64,000 bases of DNA from contig NZ_JALKCG010000003.1 of assembly GCF_023016525.1 (NCBI RefSeq), forward strand, positions 186,001-250,000, written 5' to 3'. A model generated the notes under the pieces. It was not told where the DNA came from and made no database searches. It saw nothing but the letters and a program-made list of their open reading frames with translations. The translations under genes and the position numbers were made by a program. Below are positions 26,070 through 35,323 of the stretch, one piece after another. Every line of letters starts with the position of its first letter. The stretch's first letter is position 1. Source of the DNA: Ancylobacter koreensis (GTDB lineage Bacteria > Pseudomonadota > Alphaproteobacteria > Rhizobiales > Xanthobacteraceae).

Positions 26070-27152
26070 CTACTGGCCGGGCACCTTGTCGTCGATGCCC
26101 TTCACGTACCAGTTCATCGAAAGGATATCCTTGTCCGGCAGGGCCTCGCCTTCCTTCACCACCATCTCGCCCTTCTGGTTGTAGATCGGGCCCTTGAAGG
26201 GGTTGAGCGTGCCGGCGGTGATGGCGGCCTGCGTCTCCTCGGCCAGCTTCTTCACGTCGTCGGGCATGTTGGTGTAGGGCGCCATGACGACCTCGCCGTC
26301 CTTCATGCCGGCCCAGGTGTCGGTGGAGGTCCAGGTGCCGTCCAGCGCCTGCTTGACGCGCTTGATGTAGTACGGCGCCCAGTTGTCGACGATGGAGGTG
26401 AGCTGCGCCTTCGGGCCGAAGGAGATCATGTCGGAGGCCTGGCCGAAGGCCTTGGCGCCACCGGCCTCCGCGGCCTGCATGGCGGCGGGGCTGTCGGTGT
26501 GCTGGGAGATCACGTCGGCGCCCTGGTCGATCAGCGCCTTGGCGGCGTCGGCTTCCTTGGCCGGGTCGAACCACGAATTCACCCAGACGATCTTGATCTT
26601 CATGTCGGGGTTGATCGACTGCGCGCCGAGCATCAGCGAGTTGATGCCGGAGATGACTTCCGGGATCGGGAAGGAGGCGATGTAGCCGACCGTGCCGGTC
26701 TTCGACATCTTGGCGGCGATCTGGCCGAGGACGTAGCGGCCCTCATGGAACTTGGCGTTGTAGGTCGCCATGTTCTTGTCGCGCTTGTAGCCGGTGGCGT
26801 GCTCGAAGAACACCTTGGGGTGGCGCTTGGCCACCTTCAGCGTCGGCTCCATGTAGCCGAAGGACGTGGTGAAGATGATCTTGTTGCCGGCGCGGGCGAG
26901 CTGTTCGATCACGCGCTCGGCGTCCGGGCCCTCGGGCACGTTCTCGACATAGGTGGTCTCCACCTTGTCGCCAAGTTCCTTCTCCACCGCCTTGCGGCCC
27001 TGATCGTGCTGGTAGGTCCAGCCGAAATCCCCGACGGGGCCGATATAGACCCAGGCGGCCTTCAGCTTCTCCGCCGCCTTCGCCTCCGGCAGTCCGCCCA
27101 TGAGGGCGAAGCCCGTGGCGGCGGCGACCGCCATGGAGAGAATCTTGCGCAT
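26070..27152 (-). CDS. BMP-family ABC transporter substrate-binding protein
   Basis: A 360-residue periplasmic binding protein of the BMP/PnrA-like family. The start ATG lies within MRKILSMAVAAATGFALM, a signal peptide cleaved after AKA; 21 upstream residues were removed. The BMP pattern is visible in AAWVYIGPVGDFGWTYQHDQGRK, KIIFTTSFGYMEPTLKVA, HPKVFFEHATGYKRDKNM and GYIASFPIPEVISGINSLMLGAQ. Relatives bind purine nucleosides (PnrA), riboflavin or other bases. It is transcribed with two permeases and an ATPase upstream and two amidohydrolases downstream, so its cargo is probably a purine, nucleoside or ureide. Confidence 0.92.
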   Translation of the reverse strand: MRKILSMAVAAATGFALMGGLPEAKAAEKLKAAWVYIGPVGDFGWTYQHDQGRKAVEKELGDKVETTYVENVPEGPDAERVIEQLARAGNKIIFTTSFGYMEPTLKVAKRHPKVFFEHATGYKRDKNMATYNAKFHEGRYVLGQIAAKMSKTGTVGYIASFPIPEVISGINSLMLGAQSINPDMKIKIVWVNSWFDPAKEADAAKALIDQGADVISQHTDSPAAMQAAEAGGAKAFGQASDMISFGPKAQLTSIVDNWAPYYIKRVKQALDGTWTSTDTWAGMKDGEVVMAPYTNMPDDVKKLAEETQAAITAGTLNPFKGPIYNQKGEMVVKEGEALPDKDILSMNWYVKGIDDKVPGQ

Positions 27153-27248
27153 GAACGTCTCCGCTCCAACAGACGCGGCCTCGATTGTCACCGGCGACGC
27201 GTGGCCGCATCGCACGCCGGGAGGCCGCCCGAGCGGCCGGTAGATCCG

Positions 27249-28172
27249 TCAGCGGTCGGGCACGAAGGGCACGCCCAGCGAGGCGGGCGCGCCCTGCCCG
27301 TGCTTCAGCGCCGAGATGACGACCAGTGCCCCGATCGTCGCGAGATAAGGCAGCGACGAGAGGAACTGCGAGGGTATGCCGAGGCCGAAGCCCTGAACGT
27401 GGAGCTGCAAGATCGATACCGCGCCGAACAGATAGGCGCCGGCCAGCAGCCAGAGCGGGCGCCAGGCGGAGAACACCACAAGGGCCAGCGCGATCCAGCC
27501 GCGCCCGGCGGTCATGTCGCTGGCCCAGAACGGGGTATAGGCGAGGGAGAGATGCGCGCCCGCCAGCCCTGCGCAGGCGCCGCCGAACATTATCGCCAGC
27601 GTGCGGATCTTCCGCACGGGATGGCCGAGCGCGTGGGCGGCGGCATGGTTCTCGCCGACCGCCCGCAGCACGAGGCCGACGCGGGTGCGCGCCAGCCCGT
27701 AGGTGACGGCGATCAGCAGCAGCACGGAGGCGTAGACGAAGGCGTCCTGCCCGAACACCGCCTCGCCGATGATCGGCAGGCCGGTGAGCACCGGCAGGTG
27801 CAGCGCGGGCGCGGCGTCGATGCGGGTGCCGACGAAGGAGGAGCCGATCAGCCCCGCGACGCCGAGGCCGAGAATCGTGGTGGCAAGACCCGAGGCGACC
27901 TGGTTGGCGGCGAGCCACACCGCCAGTCCGGCGAAGACGAGCGAGACAACGACGCCGGCCAGAACGGCGGCGAGCGTGCCGAGCAGCAGGCTGCCGGAGG
28001 AATAGGCCGTGGCATAGCCGACCGCCGCGCCGACGATCATCATGCCCTCGACGCCGAGATTGAGCGTGCCGGCGCGCTCGGCCACCAGTTCGCCGAGCGA
28101 GGCGAGCAGCAGCGTCGTCGCCGCCGCCACCACGCTGGCGAGCACCGCCCCGATGATCGCGGCATCAAGCAT
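27249..28172 (-). CDS. ABC transporter permease (BMP/nucleoside type), second subunit
   Basis: A 307-residue membrane protein with about eight to ten helices, starting at the ATG with GGAGGGA upstream. It overlaps the preceding permease gene by 8 bases. The LGELVAERAGTLNLGVEGMMIVGAAVGY segment and NQVASGLATTILGLGVAGLIG are characteristic of BPD_transp_2 permeases such as YufQ/NupC-like partners of BMP proteins. With the other permease it forms the channel in the inner membrane. Confidence 0.9.
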   Translation of the reverse strand: MLDAAIIGAVLASVVAAATTLLLASLGELVAERAGTLNLGVEGMMIVGAAVGYATAYSSGSLLLGTLAAVLAGVVVSLVFAGLAVWLAANQVASGLATTILGLGVAGLIGSSFVGTRIDAAPALHLPVLTGLPIIGEAVFGQDAFVYASVLLLIAVTYGLARTRVGLVLRAVGENHAAAHALGHPVRKIRTLAIMFGGACAGLAGAHLSLAYTPFWASDMTAGRGWIALALVVFSAWRPLWLLAGAYLFGAVSILQLHVQGFGLGIPSQFLSSLPYLATIGALVVISALKHGQGAPASLGVPFVPDR

Positions 28173-29241
28173 GGCTCGTTCCCTCCACCCGGCGGATGCG
28201 GTAGCGCACCAGCACGTCGGCCGCGAGAATGGCAATCAGCAGCGTGCCCTGGAACACGCGGGTGACGTCGAAGGGCATGCGCATGCTGATCTGCGCCGCC
28301 TCGCCGCCGATATAGGTCAGCGCCAGCACGAGACTTGCTACCAAGATGCCGACCGGGTGCAGACGGCCGAGCATCGCGGCGATGATGGCGGTGAAGCCGT
28401 AGCCCGGCGAGATGGTCGGCTGCATCTGACCGATGGGGCCGGCCACCTCGATGATGCCCGCGAGGCCGGCGAGCGCGCCGGAGACGGCGAACACGCCATA
28501 GGTCACGCGCCTCTCGTCGAAGCCGGCGAAGGCCGCCGCGCGCGGCGCCGAGCCGCCGATCTCGATGGAGAAGCCGACCAGCGTGCGCCCGAGCACGAAG
28601 GTCGCCGCGGCCGCGGCCACCAGCGCGACGATGATGCCGCCATGCAGCCGCCCTTCCTCGAACAGCAGCGGCATCAGCGCCACGTCGTCGAAGGTCACGC
28701 TCTGGGGAAAGTTGAAGCCGGCCGGGTCGCGCCAAGGCCCGCGCACGAGATAGTCGAGCCCGAGCTGGGCGACATAGACCAGCATCAGGCTGGTCAGGAT
28801 TTCGCTGGAGCCGAAGCGCACGCGCAGGAAGGCGGGGATAAGCCCCCACAGCGCGCCGCCGACGGCGCCCAGCACCAGCATGGCGGGCATCACCCAGGGG
28901 CCGGCGTCGGTGCCGTGCGTTGCCAGCGCCAGCCAGGAGCCGAGCACGGCGCCGGCCACATACTGCCCCTCGGCGCCGATGTTCCAGCGGTTGGCGCGGT
29001 AGCAGAAGGCGAGGCCGATGCCGATCAGCAGCAGCGGGCAGGCCTTCACCACCAGCTCCTGCAGGGTCCAGGGATCGCCGAGCGGCTCGATGAAATAGAT
29101 GGTGAAGGCGCGCACCGGGTCCTGACCCAGCGCGATGAACATGATGGCACCGACCACCAGCGTCACCAGCAGAGCGACGACGGGCGCTGCCGCGAGTCGC
29201 AGGGTGGAGACGTTCTCCTGCCGCTCCAGCTTAAGAGGCAT
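28165..29241 (-). CDS. ABC transporter permease (BMP/nucleoside type), first subunit
   Basis: A 358-residue BPD_transp_2 permease. The start is the ATG of MPLKLERQENVSTLRL with GGGGAGGG upstream; 17 earlier residues were dropped. The helices include APVVALLVTLVVGAIMFIAL, ACPLLLIGIGLAFCYRANRWNIGAEGQYVAGAVLG (family signature NIGAEGQ), and MQPTISPGYGFTAIIAAMLGRL. It overlaps the ATPase gene by 11 bases and the next permease by 8, so the four transport genes are translated together. Confidence 0.9.
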   Translation of the reverse strand: MPLKLERQENVSTLRLAAAPVVALLVTLVVGAIMFIALGQDPVRAFTIYFIEPLGDPWTLQELVVKACPLLLIGIGLAFCYRANRWNIGAEGQYVAGAVLGSWLALATHGTDAGPWVMPAMLVLGAVGGALWGLIPAFLRVRFGSSEILTSLMLVYVAQLGLDYLVRGPWRDPAGFNFPQSVTFDDVALMPLLFEEGRLHGGIIVALVAAAAATFVLGRTLVGFSIEIGGSAPRAAAFAGFDERRVTYGVFAVSGALAGLAGIIEVAGPIGQMQPTISPGYGFTAIIAAMLGRLHPVGILVASLVLALTYIGGEAAQISMRMPFDVTRVFQGTLLIAILAADVLVRYRIRRVEGTSHA

Positions 29242-30829
29242 CGGCGCCCTCCCCGGCAGGCGTCTGCGCCGCCCCGTCACGACCCACGTCATGCGCCCCG
29301 TGCGCGCCGCCCATGGCGAGGCCGATCGCCTCGCGCGAGGTCTCGGCCACCGGCACCGGCGCCGTCAGGTGCCCTTCGCTCATGACGGCGATGCGGTCGG
29401 CAAATTCCAGGAGTTCGTCGAGGTCCTGGCTGATCACCAGCACGGCGCAGCCTTCGGCCGCCTTCTCGCGCAGCGTGGTGCGGATGAAGGCTGCCGCAGC
29501 GGCGTCCACGCCCCAGGTCGGCTGGTCGACGACCAGCAGCACGGGCTTGCGCAGCACCTCGCGGCCGATGACGAATTTCTGCAGGTTGCCGCCCGAGAGG
29601 CGCCGCGCCTTCGGGTCGCGGCCGCCGAAGCGCACGTCGAAACCCTTAACGATGCGCTGGAAATAATCCTTCACCGCGCCGCGCCGGATCACGCCATAGC
29701 TGACGATGCCGGCATCGCCATGGGTGGTCAGCAGCACGTTGTCGGAAAGGGGCAGGTCGGGCGCGGCGGCGTGGCCGAGCCGCTCTTCCGGTACGAAGCC
29801 GGCACGCAGCGCGCGGCGCTCGGTCGGGCCGAGGGCGCCGGCCGGCACCTTGTCGATGACGATGCTTTCGGGGTCCTCGGCGAGCTTCTCGCCGGACAGC
29901 ACCTCGAACAGTGTCGTCTGGCCGTTGCCGGCGACGCCCGCGATGCCGACGATCTCGCCGGCACGGATTTCGAGGTCGATCTCGTGCAGCGCCGAGCCCC
30001 GGCTGCCGTCGCCCGCCACGTCGAGCTTGCGCACCAGCAGGCGCGGCTCGCCGATCTCGTGGGTGACGAGGCGCGGCGTACGCGGCACGTCGGCGCCGAC
30101 CATCAGCCGGGCGAGGCCGGCGGAGGATTCCTGCTTGGGGTCAACCTCGGCGATGAACTTGCCGCCGCGCAGCACGGTGGCGCGGTGGCAGAGCCGGCGC
30201 ACCTCGTCGAGCTTGTGGCTGATGAACAGCACCGCCCGCCCCTCGCCGGTCAAAAGGTCGACGGTGCGGAACAGGTTCTCCGATTCGTCCGGCGTCAGGA
30301 CGGAGGTCGGCTCGTCCAGGATCAGCACACGCGGATCGCCCAGCAGGCAGCGCACGATCTCGACGCGCTGGCGCTCGCCGACCGAGAGTTCGCCCACCCG
30401 CCGCCAGGGCTCGACCGCGAGACCGTAGCGGTGCACGCACTCCTCGATGCGTGCGGCGAGCGCCGGCAGCGGCTCGTGGCCGGGCAGGCCGAGCGCGACG
30501 TTCTCCACCACGGTCAGCGCGTCGAACAGGGCGAAATGCTGGAACACCACGCCGACGCCGCGGGCGCGCGAACTGGCCGGATCGGGGAAGAAGGCGGGTG
30601 CCCCGTCATAGAGCAGCTCGCCCGAATCGGGTTGAAGTAACCCGCACATCATCTTGACGAGGGTGGATTTTCCCGCACCGTTCTCGCCAAGCAGCGCGTG
30701 CGTTTCGCCGGCCCGGATGGCGAGGCTCACATGGTCGTTGGCGACCAGCGCGCCGAACCGCTTGGTGAGGCCGACGGCCTCGAGAATCGATGCCGGAAGG
30801 TCTGTCGCCGCGTCCACGCCCACCGTCAT
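29231..30829 (-). CDS. ABC transporter ATP-binding protein, tandem nucleotide-binding domains
   Basis: A 532-residue ATPase with two nucleotide-binding domains, as in ribose (RbsA) and BMP-type (YufO) importers. Domain 1: GENGAGKST, the signature segment LSVGERQRVEI and LILDEPTSVLTP. Domain 2: the degenerate GVAGNGQTTLF Walker A, LSGGNLQK and LVVDQPTWGVD where Gln replaces the catalytic Glu of Walker B, typical of the inactive second site. The start was moved to MTVGVDAATD, 14 codons inside the longer frame. It is the first gene of the six-gene unit; upstream is 217 bp holding an inverted repeat that follows qor. Confidence 0.93.
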   Translation of the reverse strand: MTVGVDAATDLPASILEAVGLTKRFGALVANDHVSLAIRAGETHALLGENGAGKSTLVKMMCGLLQPDSGELLYDGAPAFFPDPASSRARGVGVVFQHFALFDALTVVENVALGLPGHEPLPALAARIEECVHRYGLAVEPWRRVGELSVGERQRVEIVRCLLGDPRVLILDEPTSVLTPDESENLFRTVDLLTGEGRAVLFISHKLDEVRRLCHRATVLRGGKFIAEVDPKQESSAGLARLMVGADVPRTPRLVTHEIGEPRLLVRKLDVAGDGSRGSALHEIDLEIRAGEIVGIAGVAGNGQTTLFEVLSGEKLAEDPESIVIDKVPAGALGPTERRALRAGFVPEERLGHAAAPDLPLSDNVLLTTHGDAGIVSYGVIRRGAVKDYFQRIVKGFDVRFGGRDPKARRLSGGNLQKFVIGREVLRKPVLLVVDQPTWGVDAAAAAFIRTTLREKAAEGCAVLVISQDLDELLEFADRIAVMSEGHLTAPVPVAETSREAIGLAMGGAHGAHDVGRDGAAQTPAGEGADAS

Positions 30830-31001
30830 GAGCCTACCCGCGCGGGCGCCGAACAGCGTCGGCGCAGGCAAGTGGGTGACGCGTGTGGCAGGATCCAGGC
30901 GGCGTTTCGCGGGTCATTCACACTTCGAAAGCGACGGTGGGAATACCGTCAGCATGGCATGCCGGTTGAGTGGAGCAAGCCTAAAGTCTGGTCCGTCCGG
31001 T

Positions 31002-31032
31002 CCGGATTCTGACGCGAATTGCGCCAGAATCC
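31002..31032 (-). terminator. inverted repeat downstream of the quinone oxidoreductase gene
   Basis: CGGATTCTG (31002-31010) and CAGAATCCG (31024-31032) pair across a 13-base loop, 14 bases after the oxidoreductase stop on the minus strand. No T-run follows, so it could be a terminator of weak type or an operator for the ABC operon whose start lies 170 bases further on. Confidence 0.35.
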
Positions 31033-31046
31033 GAAAGGTCCACCGT

Positions 31047-32024
31047 TCAGGGCAGCAGCACGGTGGAGCCGGTGGTGCGGCGCCCTTCGAGGTCGCGATG
31101 CGCCTCGGCGGCATCGGCCAGCCGGTAGCGCTGGTTGACCGGAATGCGCACGACGCCCGAACCCACCACGTCGAACAGGTCGGCGGCGTTTTCCATCAGG
31201 GCCTCGCGCGTTGCCACATGCGTGTAGAGCGTCGGGCGCGTGGCGTAGAGCGAGCCGCGCTGCGAGAGGGCCAGCAGGCTGAAGTTCTGGATCGCGCCGG
31301 AGGCGTTGCCGAAGCTCACGAACAGGCCGCGCGGCTTGATGGCGTCGAGCGAGGCGGGATAGGTCGCCTGCCCCACGCCGTCATAGACCACATCGCACAG
31401 AGCCCCGTCGGTGATGTCGCGCACACGCTCGACGAAATTCTCGTCATTGTAGTTGATGACGTAGGCGGCGCCGTTGGCGCGGGCGAGCTCGGTCTTCTCG
31501 GGCGAGCCGGCGGTGCCGATGACGGTGGCGCCCAGATGCGAGGCCCACTGGCACAGGATCAGCCCGACGCCGCCGGCGGCGGCATGCACGAGGATCGTGT
31601 CGCCAGCCTTCACCTTGTAGGTCTGGCGCAGCAGGTAGCGGGCCGTCATGCCCTTGAGCATCATCGCCGCGGCCGCCTCGTCGCGGATGCTGTCGGGCAG
31701 CTTCAGGAGCTGCCCCGCCGGAATCAGCCGCTCGGTGGCATAGGCGCCGAGCGAGGAGCCATAGGCCACGCGGTCGCCCGGCTTGAACTCGCTCACCCCT
31801 TCTCCGACCGCGACGACGACGCCCGCCGCCTCGTTGCCGGGAATCAGCGGCAGCCCCTGCGGCGCCGGGTAGAGGCCGGTGCGGAAATAGGTGTCGAGGA
31901 AGTTCAGGCCGATCGCCGTGTGGCGCAGCCGCACCTCGCCGGGGCCGGGCGCGCCTACCTCGATCTCCTCGTAGCGCAGAACTTCCGGACCGCCGATCTC
32001 GTGGATACGAATCGCCGAGGCCAT
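31047..32024 (-). CDS. quinone oxidoreductase, zeta-crystallin type (MDR superfamily)
   Basis: A 325-residue NADPH:quinone oxidoreductase. The GroES-like N-terminus (IRIHEIGGPEVLRYEEIEVG, IGLNFLDTYFRTGLYP, GNEAAGVVVAVGEGV) lacks the catalytic-zinc Cys, as in QorA. The cofactor domain has VHAAAGGVGLILCQWASHLGATVIGTAGS, where the AAGGVG loop binds NADPH, and INYNDENFVERVRDITDG. It reduces quinones by one electron in the cytosol. It is transcribed with pcs upstream (22-base gap). A shadow in another frame was ignored. Confidence 0.92.
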   Translation of the reverse strand: MASAIRIHEIGGPEVLRYEEIEVGAPGPGEVRLRHTAIGLNFLDTYFRTGLYPAPQGLPLIPGNEAAGVVVAVGEGVSEFKPGDRVAYGSSLGAYATERLIPAGQLLKLPDSIRDEAAAAMMLKGMTARYLLRQTYKVKAGDTILVHAAAGGVGLILCQWASHLGATVIGTAGSPEKTELARANGAAYVINYNDENFVERVRDITDGALCDVVYDGVGQATYPASLDAIKPRGLFVSFGNASGAIQNFSLLALSQRGSLYATRPTLYTHVATREALMENAADLFDVVGSGVVRIPVNQRYRLADAAEAHRDLEGRRTTGSTVLLP

Positions 32025-32046
32025 GATGCAACTCTCCTGGCTGTTC

Positions 32047-32781
32047 TCAGTCCTGCGCGCCGCCGGCCCGCCGCGACGGGAAGAGGCCGAACACGCTGAA
32101 ATAGGCCGCGCTCAAACACAGGCCGACCGTGACCCAGAGGTCCGGCTTCATGTCGTCCAGCACCGCCACGATCGCCAACACCGCCCACACCGCCAACAGC
32201 GCAATCGTGAGAAAACGCAGCCGAACCACCCGGAACGGGTGCACGAACTTGATCGGCAGGAAGGTGCCCACCGACAGCAGCACCACCACGGCGAAAATCA
32301 CCCACGGATTGAGCGGCAGCAGGAAGAAGTAGAACACCACGATGTTCCACACCGCCGGAAAACCCTGGAAATACAGGTCCTCGGTCTTCATCGAGGTGTC
32401 GGCGAAATAGAGCGCGCTCGTCACAAGAATGGCGACACTGGCGGGCACGGCCATCCAGAACGGCATCATGCCGCTGGAGGCGACCGCGAAGGCGGGCACG
32501 AGGCAATAGGTGAGGTAGTCGACGACGAGATCGAGCTGCTCGCCCGACCAGCGCGGCAGCACCTCGCCCACCCGCGCGCGGCGCGCCATGCTGCCGTCGA
32601 TGCCGTCGACGAACAGCGCGGCGCCAAGCCAGGCGAACATGATGGCCCAGTGGCCTTCGACCGCCGCCATCAGCGCCATCAGGCCGCAGACGGCACCGGA
32701 CGCCGTGAATACGTGGACGGCGAAAGCGAGCGTGCGCCGGCTGGCCGGACGCTCGCTGAGCGACTTGGATGTGATCGCCAC
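32047..32781 (-). CDS. pcs: phosphatidylcholine synthase Pcs (CDP-diacylglycerol-choline O-phosphatidyltransferase)
   Basis: A 244-residue integral membrane CDP-alcohol phosphatidyltransferase. The start is a GTG with GGGGAGGAGACCC upstream, shortening the longest frame by 30 residues to the usual Pcs length. The catalytic segment near residue 58 (LFVDGIDGSMARRARVGEVLPRWSGEQLDLVVDYLTYCLVPAF) contains the DG-AR-G-D-D motif and the Pcs-specific VLPxWSG and DYxTY residues. About eight hydrophobic helices are seen. Pcs makes phosphatidylcholine directly from choline, the pathway found in rhizobia and relatives with host contact. It sits before qor, 22 bases apart, and is divergent from the UbiH-type gene. 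Confidence 0.92.
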   Translation of the reverse strand: MAITSKSLSERPASRRTLAFAVHVFTASGAVCGLMALMAAVEGHWAIMFAWLGAALFVDGIDGSMARRARVGEVLPRWSGEQLDLVVDYLTYCLVPAFAVASSGMMPFWMAVPASVAILVTSALYFADTSMKTEDLYFQGFPAVWNIVVFYFFLLPLNPWVIFAVVVLLSVGTFLPIKFVHPFRVVRLRFLTIALLAVWAVLAIVAVLDDMKPDLWVTVGLCLSAAYFSVFGLFPSRRAGGAQD

Positions 32782-32948
32782 CGGGTCTCCTCCCCCGACT
32801 GCCGGACCGGGCCGGTCGCCGCCTGCTTCTTCTACGTTACGCATATAGCATTTGCCCGCATTGATCTGCATTGTCAGATCAGGCTGTCCTGCTTATCCCA
32901 CACTCGCGGGCGGGCCGACAGTCCCGCCGATGCCGTATGGAGGCCCGG

Positions 32949-34181
32949 ATGCCCTCGAACCTCCCCCCGCACCCCTCGCCCGAACGGGCCGCGTCCGGTG
33001 TCGCCGTCATCGGAGGCGGTGCCAGCGGCCTGTTCGCCGCGCTCGCCCTTGCCTCCGGCGGGCTCCCGGTCACGCTGATCGCCCCGCCGCGTGCGCCCGA
33101 TCCCCGCACCACGGCGCTGATGGACGGGTCGGTGCGGGCGCTCGACGCGCTCGGCCTGTGGGAGCGGCTGCGCGCCCATGCCGCGCCGCTGCGGGTCATG
33201 CGACTGATCGACGACACCGGCAGGCTGCTGCGCGCGCCCGAGGTCGAGTTCCGCTCCGGCGAGTTGGGGCTGGAGGGCTTCGCGTGGAATCTGGAGAACG
33301 AGGTCCTGCTCGCCGCTCTGGACGACGCCATTGCCGAAGCGCCGGGAATCGAGCGCCGGAATGCAACCGTCCGGCAGGTCGTGGACGGACCTCAGGTGGC
33401 ACGGATCGAGCTCGACCACGGCACCTCCCTGGAGACGTCGCTGGTCGCTGCCGCCGATGGGCGCAACTCGCCGAGCCGGCACGCGGCCGGCATCGGCATG
33501 CGCGTGCGCGAATACCCGCAGGTCGCCGTCACCGCGACGCTGGCGCACAGCCGGCCGCATGGCGATGTCTCGACCGAGTTCCACACCCGCACCGGCCCCT
33601 TCACGCTCGTGCCGCTGCCGGGCGATCGCTCCAGCGTCGTCTGCGTCGTCTCGCCTGCCGAGGCCGAGCAACTCGGTACGCTTGCCCCGGAAGCCTTCGC
33701 GCGCGCCATGGAGCGCAAGGCACATTCCATCCTCGGCCGCATGAGCCTCGTCTCGCCGCGCGGCAGCTTCCCGCTCAGCCAGCGCACCGCCGAGCATTTC
33801 GCGCGCGGACGCATCGCGCTCATCGGCGAGGCGGCGCACATCATCCCGCCGATCGGCGCGCAGGGGCTCAATCTCGGCATACGCGATGCGGCGACGCTGG
33901 CGGAGCTGGCGAGCGACGCCGCGCGGGCCGGCGCCGACATTGGCGGGGCGGGCGTGACCGACGCCTATGAGCGCCGCCGCCGCGCGGATGTGGCGAGCCG
34001 GGGCTTCGCAGTCGACCTGTTCAACCGCTCTCTGCTCTCCGACCTGCTGCCAGTGGCGGGCTTGCGCGGCTTCGGCATCTGGATGCTCGGCCAATTTCCC
34101 GGCCTGCGCCGTACCGTGATGCGAGAGGGTGTCGGCCCCACGCGCGACGTGCCGCGCCTGCTCGCCGGTACGCCACTGTAG
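32949..34181 (+). CDS. UbiH/UbiF-family FAD-dependent hydroxylase
   Basis: A 410-residue flavoprotein monooxygenase. The start is the ATG with GGAG ten bases before it, 26 codons into the longest frame. Motifs: dinucleotide-binding VAVIGGGASGLFAALALASGG, the DG motif LVAAADGRNSPSRHAAG, and GRIALIGEAAHIIPPIGAQGLNLGIRDAATLAEL. This subgroup hydroxylates the ubiquinone ring at one of several positions, but the position (C1, C5 or C6) cannot be chosen from sequence here. Likely membrane-associated at the inner face. It is divergent from pcs (168 bp between starts) and 3 bases from the stop of the convergent AEC gene. Confidence 0.9.
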   Translation: MPSNLPPHPSPERAASGVAVIGGGASGLFAALALASGGLPVTLIAPPRAPDPRTTALMDGSVRALDALGLWERLRAHAAPLRVMRLIDDTGRLLRAPEVEFRSGELGLEGFAWNLENEVLLAALDDAIAEAPGIERRNATVRQVVDGPQVARIELDHGTSLETSLVAAADGRNSPSRHAAGIGMRVREYPQVAVTATLAHSRPHGDVSTEFHTRTGPFTLVPLPGDRSSVVCVVSPAEAEQLGTLAPEAFARAMERKAHSILGRMSLVSPRGSFPLSQRTAEHFARGRIALIGEAAHIIPPIGAQGLNLGIRDAATLAELASDAARAGADIGGAGVTDAYERRRRADVASRGFAVDLFNRSLLSDLLPVAGLRGFGIWMLGQFPGLRRTVMREGVGPTRDVPRLLAGTPL

Positions 34182-34184
34182 CGG

Positions 34185-35147
34185 TCAGTGTAGCAGGCCG
34201 TGCGGCAGCATGTCGTGCTGCACGGCGTAGAGCATGGCGGTGACGGTGGCGACCGAGACCACCGTGCCGATCAGCACGCCTCCCGAGGCGCCGGCGACGT
34301 AGGTGTCGTACTGCTTGGCCATGATGAAGGCGTTCAGCGCCGGCGGCAGGCTCGCCATGAGCACGGCTGTGGCGATCCAGACGGGATCGAAGCCGCCGAC
34401 CGTCGTCAGCACGAGCCAGACCAGCGCCGGGTGGATCACCAGCTTGATAAGCAGCAGCCACGGCACCTCGCCCTGCATGCGCCCCATCGGCCGCAGCGCC
34501 ACCGAGACGCCGAGCGTGAAGAGGGCGCACGGCGCGGCGGCATTGCGCAGGAATTCCAGCGTCTTCTCGACCGCCACCGGTGGGTGGAACTCGAAATAGG
34601 CCGCCGCCACGCCGAGGAACGTGGCGACGTTGAACGGGTGCGTCATCACGCGGCGTACCACCAGCAGCAGCGTCTGGCTGAAGCGGTGGTTGTCGCGGCC
34701 GGACACCGCCATCAGGACGGGCACGATGGTGAAGAAGAACAGGCTGTCGAAGACGAAGATCAGCGCAGTCGGCACCGAGGCGCCCGCTCCCAGCGCACCG
34801 AGGGTGAGGCCGGGGCCCATATAGCCAACGTTCGAATAGGAGCCGACGATGGCGGCGATGGAGGCTTCAGGCAGGTTGCCCCGGCGCAGCCACAGCCCGA
34901 CCAGCAGCGACAGCGTGAAGCACAGCGCGGTGGTCGCGGTCGTCGCGGCGATGAAGGTGCCGTTGGTCAGCTCGTGGAACGGGGTGCGCGCCACCAGCGA
35001 GAAGAACAGCGGCGGCAGCGCGACGTAGATGATGAAGAAGCTCAGCCAGGCGAGACCGCTTTCCGGGATGCGCGCGAGCCGGCCGCAGGCCAGCCCGAGG
35101 AAGATCACACCGAAGAAGGGGAGAGCGAGCGCGAGAACCTCGGACAT
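34185..35147 (-). CDS. AEC (auxin efflux carrier) family transporter
   Basis: A 320-residue inner-membrane protein with ten predicted helices. The opening (LPFFGVIFLGLACGRLARIPESGLAWLSFFIIYVALPPLFFSLVA) and the GSYSNVGYMGPGLTLGALG segment with Asn-Gly in a broken helix are typical of bacterial AEC/BART proteins. Bacterial homologues move malonate, malate or other carboxylates, so this is not an auxin assignment. Single gene between the UbiH-type gene and hspQ. Confidence 0.85.
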   Translation of the reverse strand: MSEVLALALPFFGVIFLGLACGRLARIPESGLAWLSFFIIYVALPPLFFSLVARTPFHELTNGTFIAATTATTALCFTLSLLVGLWLRRGNLPEASIAAIVGSYSNVGYMGPGLTLGALGAGASVPTALIFVFDSLFFFTIVPVLMAVSGRDNHRFSQTLLLVVRRVMTHPFNVATFLGVAAAYFEFHPPVAVEKTLEFLRNAAAPCALFTLGVSVALRPMGRMQGEVPWLLLIKLVIHPALVWLVLTTVGGFDPVWIATAVLMASLPPALNAFIMAKQYDTYVAGASGGVLIGTVVSVATVTAMLYAVQHDMLPHGLLH

Positions 35148-35323
35148 ATCAGCGAACTATCGGCTCGCCGCACGCCGGTCAATCGGGCTTTAAGGCGGTG
35201 CCTCGGGGCTTCCCGGCACGCGGGCCGAGGCACGTACATTGCATCGGAAAAGTTGAATCGGGCAAGTTGACACGGCGCGGCGCGGGCCGTTACGGGTCGC
35301 CCTTCAGGCAGGCGTGCGGATTC

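Noticed and set aside
24675-28265. 1196-codon open frame opposite the amidohydrolase and permease genes
   Set aside because: Low-complexity His/Gly/Arg/Asp composition and lies wholly antisense to well-supported genes.
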